Origin: Casuarina equisetifolia
Lineage: Eukaryota; Streptophyta; Magnoliopsida; Fagales; Casuarinaceae
Assembly (NCBI GenBank): GCA_028551475.1
Contig: CM052361.1
Location: 18,293,274 to 18,357,273 of the forward strand
DNA: 64,000 nt
Reading direction: 5' to 3'
Of this stretch, positions 49,601 to 63,300 are shown piece after piece (the first letter of the stretch is position 1; each line of letters opens with the position of its first letter). Made by a program: the position numbers and the translations under genes. A model generated the notes under the pieces. It had not been told where the DNA came from. It did not search any database and worked only from the letters and a program-made list of their open reading frames with translations.

Positions 49601-52600
49601 GGTCACATATTAGCAGCCCCACCAACCGTCCCTCCCACATCAGCCCCCCACAAAGACACACAAAGCAGCTAAATTGAGGGTTTTGAGATCAGTACCCCAG
49701 AATCCCTGTCCATGCAACATGATGCTCACAAAGACAAAAACACTATATTGAAACATGTTTCCTTCTTTCTATTTTTAAAGCCAAAAACATACTTTATTCA
49801 TGCGGCAGTGCTAGATAACAATAGTTGTCACAACTAGGAAACACAAAAGCCACATATGCACCATACTCTAAAATAACTAGTCATAATTAAGACTCCTTGT
49901 ACCCGCTTATATAGTCCAAATCAACCTGACAAACATACACAAAAACATATTCACCAGTTGCATCCTCATGATCTGAAATCCTAAAAATCTGGCATTGTAC
50001 TACAGTGTTAAGAAAGCACTTAAAACTACCAGGAAAGATTTTGATATTAAGCACTTAAGATATACAAAAATGTGTTTCATTGAACACAAAGAAGCCATTG
50101 CATCCCTTAAATAAGTTATCCCTAAGGCATTTTTAAAAATTTTGTTTGTTATACATGTGTTGGTTACATGCTTGAGTCCAATATACAATAGTAATGACAA
50201 AAGAGATGGTTAATACAAACCACTAGACCAAAACTACACTAATTTTAAGTTCTTAGGTTAAAATATACTGTACCAAAACCATACAAAAAGACTCAACTCT
50301 AAAGAAACCCAAAACCCCAACTACTAATGTAGAGCCACGTTCCATAGAGCCACAGTAATCAATGCAACTGCCTACACTTGATGGCCTTCAAACAAAGGGA
50401 TAGTGACTCCATATTAACTTCATCCATGGTTGAGTAAAAACACTCCACTACTGGGGGCGCAGGGGGCGGGGGAGAGAGGAGGAGAAGGACAAACACACAA
50501 GGAATAATTTCATGGCAAATGAGTACACTGCCTACTCTCGTTGTAGTGCAAGAAGACTCCAACGTTAATTCTATCCAAGGTTGAACTTGGAAGTAAGCCT
50601 GAAATATGAATTCTTGACAAAAGATTTCCAAAAAATGGGAAAAACACATGAATTGTGGTTTGATATGGCATGGTACAAGACATATGTGAATGATATTGCC
50701 AGTTGTGTAAAGACTGACATTAGATGGTAAGAGATAAAATGAAGGGATAACATGGCATTGTAAGTGCCAAACTCACTGGTTCAAGGATTTTAGAATAGAA
50801 TGAAATTTCAATATATTGGATCAAGCCCTCACAAAGAATCTTCCTAAGATACTCATTTCTGGACTCATAAATCCGGGATCTCAACAACCTAAAATTCTAT
50901 ATATCTAAAATCTCTAGTCAAAAGAAAACTTAGGCAAAATATTCATTTGGAGTGTGTTGAGTTCTAACGATATGGCATGGTACAAGACATATGTGAATGA
51001 TATTGCCAGTTGTGTAAAGACTGACATTAGATGGTAAGAGATAAAATGAAGGGATAACATGACATTGTAAGTGCCAAACTCACTGGTTCAAGGATTTTAG
51101 AATAGAATGAAATTTCAATATATTGGATCAAGCCCTCACAAAGAATCTTCCTAAGATACTCATTTCTGGACTCATAAATCCGGGATCTCAACAACCTAAA
51201 ATTCTATATATCTAAAATCTCTAGTCAAAAGAAAACTTAGGCAAAATATTCATTTGGAGTGTGTTGAGTTCTAACTTTATTTTTATCACTTCTCCAATTC
51301 CTGAAGGAGAACAGAAATTTTCTCATGACTAGAAAATTCATATCCAGTGACAGCGTTGCCAAGACAGCAATGTTCAAGATGATTCAAGAAAAACATAAAC
51401 CATCAAAGTTTTATGGTAAGCAGACCAAAACAATGTAGCCATTCAAGAAAAAATATTCTGTAAATATTCTGTAAATCATATTCACAGAAATTGCATGTAA
51501 CACTATGTAACACATGTATATTAAAGAAAAAATCAGACTAAAACTAAAAGGAAGTGGAAAAAAGAAATAAGAAAAGGGGAAAAAAATTAAGGAGTGAAAG
51601 ATTTTCAAAACAAACTTAGTCATTCAAGACAAGTTACCATGCTTCAATAGCTCATTATACAGCTAGGTCAAAGTAGCATGTGTGGAACTACATTTTTATC
51701 CTATCCCAAAAGAATGGAACAATAAGAATTAAAGGCAAGATTAGCTGAACTTACTCAAACAAAAACTTCACATAGTTAATGACATAGCTTGTCAAAGGAT
51801 GAACAGTTCCATCCGACACAGCAGTTTTAGTTGCATCCTTTTCAACAGCTTCTTCAAAATCTCCAAAAGTTTCTTGAGCTGTCTGAGCAAGCCGTTTTGT
51901 CAAACCAAATGCAGACTCTCTTATTTCACTGCAAGCTTTACCTTTGAACTTCATTTCAATCTGCAACAAGATTTGGTTTCTTAATAATAAATGGATCTGT
52001 AGCAACACGGAAATACAACCTTCAAAGGTTCGGCACTAATTAGCATAAGAGTCAACTGAAACTTGAAATATTTGGTGAAATAGAAGGTGAAGATTACGAA
52101 TGTATGTATGAAATGAGAAAGTGATATGTCAATGAAACACCTTCTCATTATCACATACAGAGAAACAGGGTAAAAAAAGAAAAAGAAGAACATGTATCTC
52201 CTACATAGGAACAAAACAAAAGCCAACCTCGCAAGATGGAATTTAAAGATCATAGACTACTTGAATTGAGATCTGTGAAAGATTCCTAAACCAAGCTGAG
52301 AATGAGTCTACCAACAAAATTTAACTTCCTCTCCTGACCCTCAAAAACAGCCCACTCTCTTTCTTCAATTGCATGATATATTTGCAAAATGTTTATCAGC
52401 AGGATGGAGAAAAATCACCAGTATGGGCGAAGGTAATACCATTTATTCTTACTTAAAATTTGTCTAGTTGATTTAAAAGAAAGTTTAGCAACTTCCTTGA
52501 CCAGTTTCCGACAATGTTAGCAGATACTTTAGATTGGACATATGTACCATAGCACTCCAGTAACACATGGGTGGTACTTTTTAACAAGCGAGATAAAAAG

Positions 52601-55600
52601 GACAAAGATTCTTAATTTTCAGACCACCATCCAGATTGAAATGAATGCTTTATGGAAAGTCCACCAACTTCGAAATCCCTCAAAGAACTTAACAAAGCAT
52701 TACTTTATGGTGAGAAACAACCATACCTCAGAGTGAAGCTCTCGCATTATCTCATACATGTCCAAGAGTACAAATAACTTTTCTGGCGATCTCTTGCTTT
52801 TGGCAATAGCATTCCCAAAACTAAGAAGCACTGAAACACTACTTGCAGTAACCTCAGAAAAACACTGATCTGCAAGAGATTCGAAGCCTTCAAATATTTG
52901 ATCACAAACAATCCGCTCTCCAGCAAAAAGCAGTTTGACCTGTTTGAGCGTAATGATACATTCAGACAAAGAGAAGAGCAAAATTTGTTCAAATCCAGAC
53001 AAGTACTTACAGCAATACGCATAAAATGAATCCAATTCCCAATTTTGGCCTCTAAAACCTCCCATTGCATCTTCTGAACATCATCCTTGCTAAGTTTCTC
53101 AACTCCCAATTTTCGGAGGCTTTCTTCCAAAACTGAGGAACGAGTTTCCCTGAAACAAATAAAAGAGTTGCACACTTGTGAAGATCATGATGTTTTGAAT
53201 TGGAACAAGTTATAAACAGAAAAAAACATAACATGTATGCATATCTGTTGCTTATATACATATACAAATATCTGCTTAAACAGAAGCACATATTAAAATG
53301 CATATCTCCATATTGAGTAGATCAATGTGGATCAATAAAAAAATTTCTACTAACTGTTTTTGCAAATAACCATAATGCATTAGAAAAAATTGCAAAATCA
53401 GGTCCAGAAGTTGGCAGCTAGCTTTAATATGCCACTGGAGGACCAAGTAATAAAAATAGGAATTACAAATGGAATCATTTTCAATAATGTTTAAACAAAC
53501 ACAGCCTGTTGGTGCTGAACAAAAATAGATTTCTTAATATTAGTAGTCTACAGTTATCAAATAATTATCACATGTCCCAGGTTTTTTTTTTTTTTTTTGT
53601 TCTCTTGGTCTCTTTCTTGGATTTCATTTTATATTATTAGGTGCTTCTAGACAAGGAGTCCAATAACCATAAAGAATCCTATTAGGTAATTCCTGGAGTA
53701 AGTTTACTCGAATTATTATTTTGTGATGGACAGAGAAGGGGCACGGGTGGTGTTAATAGAACCAACTACTTGCTCTCTTTTCTCTTTTTTCCTTTTCCTA
53801 CTTTTTTTTATAGCTCTGGAAAAATTTCTGCTAATTTAGTTCAATAAACACAACTAAACATTCATTTATGATTCCAATAAAGACCCCATCAACTCTCTGC
53901 TCACAGATGAAGGCACATCATTCAGCAAAAAGATCTATTGTAATATATCTTTACAACCAAGAAACAAGAACTTTCTACATTTCTTGAATTACTATCAACA
54001 GCTTGACTTCATCCTTCTCCCACCCCTTCGCAACTCCAAACTGTTCCTTCCCTTACATCCCTTTGAAACCTCTAACCCAATGTATACCTAATTTTTCTTC
54101 ATCAATCAACCCTCAAACAACCATAAAACCGTTATGTTCGTAGTCCAGATTTCTGCAACTTAGTATTCAACATTTTCTCCCTTTTACCACTGAAACCCTA
54201 TTTGGCTCGAACTGGATTCAGACTTCTAAGCCCAAATCATTCCTCTGCAATCTTAAATAAATAATATGGAATCAATAAACAACATATAAATAGTCAGACA
54301 GGTACCAAAATCTTCCCCACTATATGATGAGAACAAAGTGAGCGGCACTCTGCAAAGATTTCAAGAAGGCATCCAAATGCCAGTTCTAAAGGCATTCACT
54401 TGAGGTATCTTCTTCACAAAAAAATCATCTCAACAAGAGATGGCGAACACTCAGAGTATTTAGGTTGCAGAACCACCCTCATTCAAATTGCACTTGGATG
54501 TGGATGATAAGTTTCAACGCCACCTGATTTAATGACTTCCAGAACAGTACTATTCACTTGAAGCCAATAATATCTTCTGAGACTAAAGGCATGTAATTGA
54601 CAGCACCGCTGACTCTTAAATGGAAAGAAAGCTGGTACCGCTTTTGAAAGTTGGACAGCTTAATAGCAAAACTGGATTGCTGACCAAGTATTATATTTAC
54701 TCATTTCAACAATTTCAAGATATATTTTGCGGGGATCACATTCAATATCCAATTGAAGAAAGATTTATGAACCTTTGTAGGCCATACCTGTAACTATTGT
54801 AGGTTTAAAACAATATTTCATTTCATCAATTTCAAGTTAAATTTTGCAGGGATCACATTCAATATCTAACTGAAGAAAGATTTATGAACATTTAAGACCA
54901 TACTTATAACTATTGTAGGTTTAAAACTTTTTTCTTTTTTGTGCCAATTTTCTAGGAGTTATTACACTTTTATGCGTAGGCCAGAATCATAACTTTCAGT
55001 AAACAATGCATAAACTTTAGTCCTAAATCAATACGGTATTTTTAATTCTTGAGTCATTTGTCAGGGTTTTTTTAGGGTATACTCTTCCTCATCCCAACAG
55101 GATAGGGACCCCATATCTGACTTCTATTGTGGACTTCTTCATATCCAGTCATAGCCAAATAGCAACCTCCTTAGTCTCTCTTTCCCTGGCTCCTCAGAGC
55201 CGAACCTTAGCCCTTAAAACCAGTAAGAGCCCCTTATCTGGCAACAGCCAGAATTTTCCAGCATCGTTCTTCTTTTCAAGATGCAGATCTCCTGCTTTTG
55301 CTTCTTCTATTTTCTAACCGTAATCCATCTGCAAACCATAAACTCTAAAATCCACAAGATTCAAAAGTTGATCCCATCAGAAAAGCACTTGTAGCAAGGT
55401 CTTCAAACTATCCTATACCCTACTTTATCTCTTCTGTAATAAGTTCTAAGGTGTTTTATGATTTCTTATGCTTGATCAGTTAGGTGCAGTCTGATGGCTT
55501 TCAAGTTTGCATAATGGTCTAACATGCATGACGGACCAAATAAATGGAAACCATCAAACTGAGGGGAAAAAAAAGGAAGGAACAAAGAAAGAAGAAAAAG

Positions 55601-58600
55601 CCCAACCACTTGAGTGAAAGTAACATCACAATACAAGGGGAACAACGCTTCTCCCAACTCACACTGACCATAACACACCAACAGAAAGAAATACTACACT
55701 GCTTCATAACTATTCATTGACCTCTCAGCTTGCTCTGCCACTAAGCAGAAAATACATTGTTGTTTTTGAACAACTAGACAGGGCATTTTACGGCAATCCT
55801 GTGGCTCTCCTCCATAATTACTCTCATTCCCCATTTTCCCAATCTTCTCCCCATCAACCACAGCTCCCATTCACTACATTGACAGCAGGCTATCCCCTCT
55901 TACTTTACCCCAAAAACACGCACACAAGCCCACCTATGCTGCCCTATTATTCCCTATTCCCTATCCCCATGAACAGAGCACCACACTCACATACATCACA
56001 GCTTCACAGTTTAGCAATCGTGTCCACAGGCAAATGGGTGTCTATGGAATTAAGAGAATCTCAAAATTTCTTTAGTTTCTAAAGATCACAGTGTGATCAA
56101 AAGAAGGGAAGTACAGAGCTAGCTGAACAATCAATTCTTGAGAGAACATGTCCAAGTGTTTCCACCAGTTTTTTATCCTTTCAAAGATTCATTGCCTTCT
56201 TCCAGAATTGCAATTGGTTAAATAAACTAGATATTGATTGCCTAGGCCTTTAACTTATCATCCACCCCCTGCAACAGATGAGCTTTTCTCTCTGCAGTAA
56301 ACTAGCCCAAAACCCACTTTGAAATTGTGCACTGATTATTGAAATTGGACTTTTGTAGCATCTGTGCATACAAGTATGAGGATCGTGATACTGCTTGAAA
56401 GGAGTACTATTATCATAGCTATTAATTGAATGTTGACCGGCAACTTTAAGGATATAAAGCATGTTACATATGAATGTGAGTTGCACAAAAAGAAGCTCAT
56501 TTGAGCAAAACAAAATAGGCCAACCATCACAAAAACTTGAAATGATATATCTCTTCTTGGAAAGAAAATATGGCTGGATGATTACACAGGAAAAGAAAAA
56601 AAAAAAAAAAAAAACAACTGATGACCACAAATGGAGTTCTTTTACCTGTAAGTTTTGATTAACTGGTCCTGGTAGCCAGCTTGTACCATTTGCTGAGCTA
56701 AATCGTGGAGCAATGGCAGAATCCGTGGTGGTATAAGAGTTGGCGGAGTGTAAACAGCATTTTCTAAGTTAAGTTTTTGCTGCTCAGAATGATTATTGGA
56801 AGAGATCTTGCCGCCAGATTCACCTAGGTGCCCAGGAGATCCTGAAGATGGTCGCAGTGAGTTTGGAAGGCAGTCAAAAAGACGATCAGGCTCCACAGGT
56901 TTGCTGGAATTCCACATCCCACCAAAAGATAACAGGGTAAATAACACAGTTGGAGCTTAAAGCAAGGCACAGCCAGGTAATTACATCAGTGTAACTTAGG
57001 CAATAACCAAGTATCTTATGCCAAGATCAGCAGCAAAACAAGATGCATAAAGTATATAAATAGTAAATATAATCTCTCAGAAAGGCAAATCACTGTTCAA
57101 TCAGGAAAATTATCGAGAAGAACTCAATTCTTTTCACATTTGATAAAAAATAACAAACTGCAGCCTCAAATATAGCACCCAGGAAATGTTAAGAAAAGAA
57201 GGAAGCAGGGGAAGCCAGTACCAAGACCAAAAATCAGTGAACTGACAAGATTCACATCAACTAAACCATTTATAATGACTTTCAAATAAGAAACCATACC
57301 CATAGAACAAATGCAGGTGATAGACATCATTAAATGACAAAAAGTTCATGAAAAAAACCCATTCCACATATCATTAGAATAGCCTAGAAACAATAACAAA
57401 ACTGCCCTAAAGATGAGTTATTCAGCTGCAAGAGGAAGATGGAGCAATCAATTGTGAAGCTGGTCTAAGTATCCTTTCAAACTTAAAAATTGACAACCCA
57501 ATGACAATAAAAATGTCACTGTCAAAGAACTAGAAATGTTATATTCCCACTACTAACAATCGAAAACTAGCTACTTATGAATAAAATATTAACGATGCTT
57601 GAATAGAAGAATCAAGTAAACAACGCAAGAGAATCAGTGAGTACAAAATACAAACCTATAAGATGCTAATAGCTGCCTGAACTCGTCTTCTAGCTTTGAA
57701 ATAGCTTTAGCAAGCAGATTATTCGCGTTGGTGAGCACCCCATCACTACTTTTAAAGCCTTTTTTGCTGCTAAAAAACTTAATATTGCTTCTTAGCTGTG
57801 CAATTGCCTCTAGATAACTCTCCAAGTCCTCATGCGGCCCCCTAAGTATTTTTATCTCTGCCTATATACATAAGTAATAATAGTATCAACAACCATCAAA
57901 GTCAAGAAGTAAAACAGAAGGAAACACAAGACAGCAAAACAGGTCAACCATGTCTATACCTCAATGGCTAAAAGGTAAGGCAGCCAGTCAAATTGCCACC
58001 ATGCATTTCCAATTTACATAACAAAGTTACTGAAAAACAATTTTAGTACCGTTGGCAAAATTTAATTTCATTACAATTCTAGGTCATCAGAATAGCAATT
58101 CCAGAGATGGTAAAACAGTCTACAGAACTTTGTGATTGAATCAACATGGTAGCTGTGAGATAATACTTAAGAGGAAGTAAAGACAAAAAGGGTATGTTCG
58201 CATTTTTGAAAAATAACAGCTAAATAAAGGGAAAAAGAACTTGATGCTTAGTAACCTATACTTGCCCATCATATCTATGATCAGAGGAAAAGTCCTAACA
58301 TTCAACTGAAGTGGAATCATCATAAAAAAAATGGGGAGGTATTCTCAGCATGATAATGGGAAGACAAAACAGGTATGCATTGAGTTTGTGGAAACAGATA
58401 TGACCCCAAAACATTGGAGAAATAGAAAGAGAGAGAAAGGAGAGTAAAACTAAAATCAACAGGCATAAAGCTTTCTTGAGTTCATTTCCAGAAAGTTTGC
58501 CATAAAGCCTATCATTCGCAAAATACTCTCCCCAAGAAACACATTTTGATTGCATACAACAATAGAAAGAGAAAGATATAGAGAGAGAGCCACATTTTTG

Positions 58601-60154
58601 AGGAATCCATCTGGAGACAATACAGTACAGACCTTGGATACTGGGTGTGCTCGCAAAATTAAATCTTTAAATTTCAAACCTATAGGATGTCAACAATACA
58701 GAAAAAATTCATATGAATTAAATAAAAATTAAAAAGAGCACTTATTTCTCATGCCATACCATATCCAGCTCCCATAGAAACTTAAGCCATATGAAAATCC
58801 GTGCTGCATCTATTAAAACATTTTGGTGAAAGTGTGAAAATATGCAAAGACTCTTGAACGAAAAGGTAAAATTAAGGTTGTTAATGAGCAAAACCATCAA
58901 TGCCCTAAATTAATACCACAAACGAAATCCAGTAATTCCTCCAAAGCATAAAAGCACCATAACCCGATAATTCTCATGCTTCCACACTAAGCTATACTTT
59001 TCTGAAGAGCTGAACCATATCTGGGACCCAAAAAAAAAAAGGTTCGCACTAAACATGCAATAAACTGTTGAAAAATTAATTCAATTTAAATATGCATGTA
59101 TGTATGTATTATTCACAAATCAAGCATTTATTGGCAATTCTTTACATGTGCTTTCAGACTCAACATAAGAAAGAAACTGGTCCTTTTCAGCTGAAGAACT
59201 CAAAACAAGAAAATGTAGGAAACTTCCTGACAAAATTGTGAAGCGGCAACTATATGAAATTAAAAAATTAAAATTAAAAAAAAAAAAGGTCCATACCAAT
59301 TTTTACCAGTAAACTCTACCCCTTAATTGGGAAAATGTTAAAAGCCATCCCTGACCGGGCTTAGGGAAGAATAACGATCGAGTACTTCATCAATCAAGTA
59401 CTATCAATAGTTAATCACTAGAGTGGACTTAAACGGAAAACTTGCAAGAGAGGAAACTATAGAATTAAATGAACTGCTCTTTAATTGATGAGCAAGGTCT
59501 AAATGAAATTGTACATCAACTTTCCAAAGCTTCAAATTACATTTAGAGCGGGAGAAAAGAACCAAAAACTTCCAGTTGATTGAAGATTACGGAAACCAGG
59601 ACGTAAAACATAGATGACAAGAGAAACCAACCTGACGAAAAAGATCGAATTGGGCCAGTAAAACCTCAGCGGCCTTCAAAGTCTTATCAATATTCTCGTG
59701 GGCTTTCCTAATAGAGTGCGTTCTAACCTGTGAACACAAAAAAGTATCCCAAGATCAAGCAGTGAGAGCACAAAATCCCGAAAAATTGGCTCAAAAGCCA
59801 AAACCCAGATCCCTGTCTGCCAAACCAAGAAAAATCTATAAATAGAATAGAAAGCGAAATCAATGGTCTCCCGCATTCTTTGACGCGTAATGAAAGAGAA
59901 AGGGAAAGCAAAATGGTCGGATCCGAGCCCAATCACAGGCAGTTTTACCCAAGCATACTCTATTTTGGTATTCTCAGTCTCGGGTGGCGCACCTGAGTAG
60001 GACGCATAGCAGTCTCGAGGGCGGAGAGGCGGTGGTCAAAGGAGCCCAGCACGGAGACCACGTCGTCATTGATGGTCTGGCTCTTTTGCAGCGACTCTCT
60101 CATCCTGGCGGCTCTCTCGCTCAGCGAATCCGTGCCCACTACAGCCACCCCCAT
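46619..60154 (-). CDS. EXO70A1: Exocyst subunit EXO70A1
   Basis: Twelve exons join in phase: 60154-59993, 59727-59632, 57861-57656, 56903-56646, 53149-53011, 52939-52727, 51960-51755, 49289-49089, 48995-48896, 47329-47217, 47121-46975 and 46736-46619, giving 652 residues. The protein starts MGVAVVGTDSLSERAARM and ends NLSEPRR. It keeps the helical-bundle landmarks of the family: ILGSFDHRL-type start (VLGSFDHRLSALETAM), EPDRLFDCLPNSLRPS, LLHDLAQQMVQAG, NWIHFMRIAVKLLFAGER, SPEKLFVLLDMYEIMREL, HPLTSYVINYVKFLFD, FLMNNIHYMVRSVRR and SQWTVPDTELRESL. EXO70A1 is the main plant EXO70. It recruits exocyst to the plasma membrane through phospholipid contact at the basic C-terminal side and serves polar growth, cell plate maturation and auxin carrier recycling. 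A glycine/serine-rich loop (about 539-556) is normal for the family. The gene spans 13.5 kb because introns 2, 4, 7 and 9 are long. Confidence 0.97.
50662..51275. repeat. 307-bp near-perfect tandem duplication in EXO70A1 intron 7
   Basis: The sequence 50662-50968 is repeated directly as 50969-51275. By eye the copies differ at one base (acatggcattg against acatgacattg). Both begin gatatggcatggtac and end gtgttgagttctaac. The unit has no recognisable coding or mobile-element feature. Confidence 0.95.
53150..56645. other. Long EXO70A1 intron 4
   Basis: This 3.5-kb intron holds a poly-T tract near 53582-53599, a diverged tandem repeat at 54701-54930, an A run near 56597-56614 and scattered short frames, including one of 62 codons at 55129-55317. 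None of the frames resembles a known protein. No inserted gene was found. Confidence 0.6.
54701..54930. repeat. Diverged tandem repeat of about 115 bp in EXO70A1 intron 4
   Basis: Two units share 'tcatttca.caatttcaag', 'ggatcacattcaatatc', 'gaagaaagatttatgaac' and 'aactattgtaggtttaaaac' in the same order, starting near 54701 and 54820. Differences are scattered, so this duplication is older than the one in intron 7. Confidence 0.8.
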
Positions 60155-60300
60155 CTTCTTGCCCTTTCCTCTTCCTCCCCGCTTCTTCTTCTTCGCTTGC
60201 TCTGCTCAGCTTCTTGCGGAGGAACTACGGAAAGAGAGAGAGAGAGAGAGTAGTTTAATGATTCCTAAAGTTGAACACAGACAATTTTGACAATTGTTGG
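60155..60300 (-). promoter_or_regulatory. EXO70A1 leader with CT repeat
   Basis: On the minus strand a CT microsatellite (GA on the plus strand, 60233-60250) lies about 80-97 bases before the ATG, followed by T/C-rich sequence. CT-rich leaders are common in plant genes. The transcription start is not resolved. Confidence 0.5.
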
Positions 60301-63300
60301 TTTGACAGGGTGGCCATGGCTTCCTCCGTGTTCTTCTTGCGTTTGGCGATTGTACAGTGGCCCCACTCCGTGCCGCGTCTACTTAGATACGACCAGCGTC
60401 ATCACGTTGGCCTGACGATTACGGAACTGACTGCACGTTCCATCAAAAAGTGCACATTGCCTTCCTTAGAACTGCCCCGCCGTATTAAACAATCACAAAC
60501 GCCGTTTCTTTTGCTTCTTTCACTGCCTTTTAATTTTTTGATATTAATTGAAATTAATTAATTAATTGATATTAACTTTCAAGCTTAAGTCTTTTAATTA
60601 ATAATTAAGGCAAGGTGGGCCACATAATCACGTAATAGAAAAAATAAATAAATAAATAACTGTTAAGAAGTAAAGTCTCTTTCTAGACTCAATTCTAATC
60701 CCATTCTTTCGTTATCTTAATTCTAATCCTATTGTGTTAGCGGAGAGAGAAGTTGAAAATGGTTGCATTCCTCGGGAAGATCAATTCTGTATACTTGTCT
60801 TTTACGTGAGAGGAACCGACCAAGTTATGGATGACCTCAATGCTTAAGAAGAAATTAAGATACCCGTGGTCGGTTATGGTGAAACCCGGGGCCAAGGTAA
60901 AGCTCAAGATTGGAGATGAAGGGGGCATAGCTATTCAAAGCGATCTAGTCACCCACTTGGACCAGAGCAGAGTGTGTGCCGGTTTGAGTGGTGGAAGAGG
61001 AAGAATAAAACAACTAAGGGGAGAAACCACGCTTGCTTCCACAGAAAGCAAAGATGGCGGGGGAGGCAAATTGGTCATCAACAATTCTTGGAGATTGTGT
61101 TGCTCATAGGCTGTTTCATGAGGGAAATCATAGAGAAAAAGGCATTTTTTTTTATGGGAAAGTTGAGGGGTAGTTGCCCTTTTGCGAGATTTAGAAAGAG
61201 GAATGACGTTGCCTGCTTTTTACAAGCGTGCTTAGTGGGACTTACTGGAACTTAAGAGTTGTTTCTTACTTATAACAAAAGTTTCACACTAAGGTCATTC
61301 TATATAATGTTTAAATATAAATAACTTTTTCATTACGTACGAGTTACTTGAATCTAGATGGATCCACCCAACTTTCATTTAATTGAACTTTCTAAATTTT
61401 ACTTGATGCAAAAATGAGCATTTCATCTAAAAAAATGCAATCCATGAATAATATTCAAATACTATTTTATTCTTTATTTATAAGTTAATTTTTAAAATAG
61501 ACTATATCAAAAGATCTTAAAGTCTAACACAAAAAAATAGCTCAAGTATTACGTGAATATTTTGTTTATTTAAATTTCACTACAAGTGATTATTCTTTTG
61601 ACATGAAACTTTTTTTTTTCACATATACCCCTAAACACGACTCAAGATCATATGGGGTGGAACATATTTAATCTATGCTTTAATACTATATGACAATGTC
61701 CAACAAGCCAGCCCAAAGGCTAGTCTAAGAGTCAACCTAACACCTTTTTTTATTCAAGCTCTATGATAAGAAATCACACTTTTGTACTTTCAAAATACCA
61801 AAAGATCAATTTAAAACAAACTGAATATTCTTGAGAGGGGCTTGAAATTTGTCAATTGAAATGGGCATTTTGGTTGCGAAATCTAATCTCTTGGACCTTG
61901 GAACCAAGCGAGAGTATGAGGCTTCATTTGGAAATATGGGGTTGGCATGAGGAAGCTAGTTTTCTCGAAGATTGGAGGGGATTACTTTAGATAGACTCCT
62001 AGGAACACGAAATTGTTGATGCCATTTACATGGAGGTTGACTAAAAATCCCGGAGGGAGAGGTAGGTTTGCATATAGGTTGGATGAAGATGTAGCAAAGA
62101 AGAAAAGTAATTGTCTTTTGGACAATCCACGAGACACCAATCAGTAGATCGGAATTTGAAATGAAAGAAAGGCATGGATCCAAAGTTTAGTGGGGACGTT
62201 TTTCCAACGCTATTATGCTGGTAAACAAATTGATTGGATACAAAACATTTCAAGGGCAAAATCTCAAAGAATTGGACAACAAATCATGGACCATGAGTGC
62301 AAGTCTTTTTCCATTTTCTTGGTGTACCCTCGTTATGGCTGCCTACTTTTTGGTTATGCATTTATGAACTTAGACCTCAACAGACTAACTAGTGGAAATA
62401 CTTATATATCCATTTATTTAATCATCGTAAAAATATTTCATATTGCCACTGTTTTTCCTAATAATATAATCTTTGTAATTTTTTAGTAATATAGATAAGA
62501 AATCGCTGCTAATTGTAAAACTGTTTTTCCTAATGATATAATCTTTGTGATTTTTTAGTAATATAGATAAGAAATCGCTGCTAATTGTAAATCTGAAGTA
62601 TACTAACACAAATAAAATTTTGAGTACTTACGTTATTCGTCATTCAAATACGAGGTGTTGGAAATTTTGGAGTAAATATTTATATTTATATTTATATTTA
62701 TAGCAAAATTCTTGTAAATTAATCAAAATCATCTAAACCATGAACCTAATAATTTTAGGGGACGGAGGAGAGGATTTGAGGGGATTTTATTGAGGAAGGG
62801 CGAGGCTAAAACCCCAACCACTTAACAGTGTATTGGCATATTGATACACCAAGAAATTACACTTAATCGAGGCACTCATAAGACCTAAACCCTTAGGATT
62901 ATCAATCCTAAGTTGCAACAAAACGCTATTGTCTTCAACCCAAAAGCCCCAAATTTTTCTTCCCACAATTAAACCAAGTCTTGTCTCGAAATACATTCGA
63001 AGGTAAGGTGTTCAGCACAAGTGTAAAATAATTAATAGAATATACAAGATGAATAACAAATAAGCTGAAATTGTAGAAGTAATCGGGATTCCAAATTTCA
63101 CTTTGAGAACTACTTTTATAAACTTTTGATATTTGTAACGCTTTGGAGATATCTTATTGTTATCGTTGAGAGAACAACTACCAAAACTGAATGAAAAGAT
63201 ACAAAAATCCCTTCATCAAAACTCTAACTCAGGGTAGGGCTTTATACCCAGTTTGTTTGCTTAAATTTAAACCCTTAGCCAAATCGCAAATTGTGCTAGT

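Noticed and set aside
50662-51275. CRISPR array or LTR pair
   Set aside because: Two long adjacent direct copies without spacers, in a plant intron. No LTR ends, primer site or coding remnant lies between them.
55129-55317. 62-codon plus-strand frame in EXO70A1 intron 4
   Set aside because: It is serine-rich and transit-peptide-like, but stands alone inside an intron with no downstream exon or domain.
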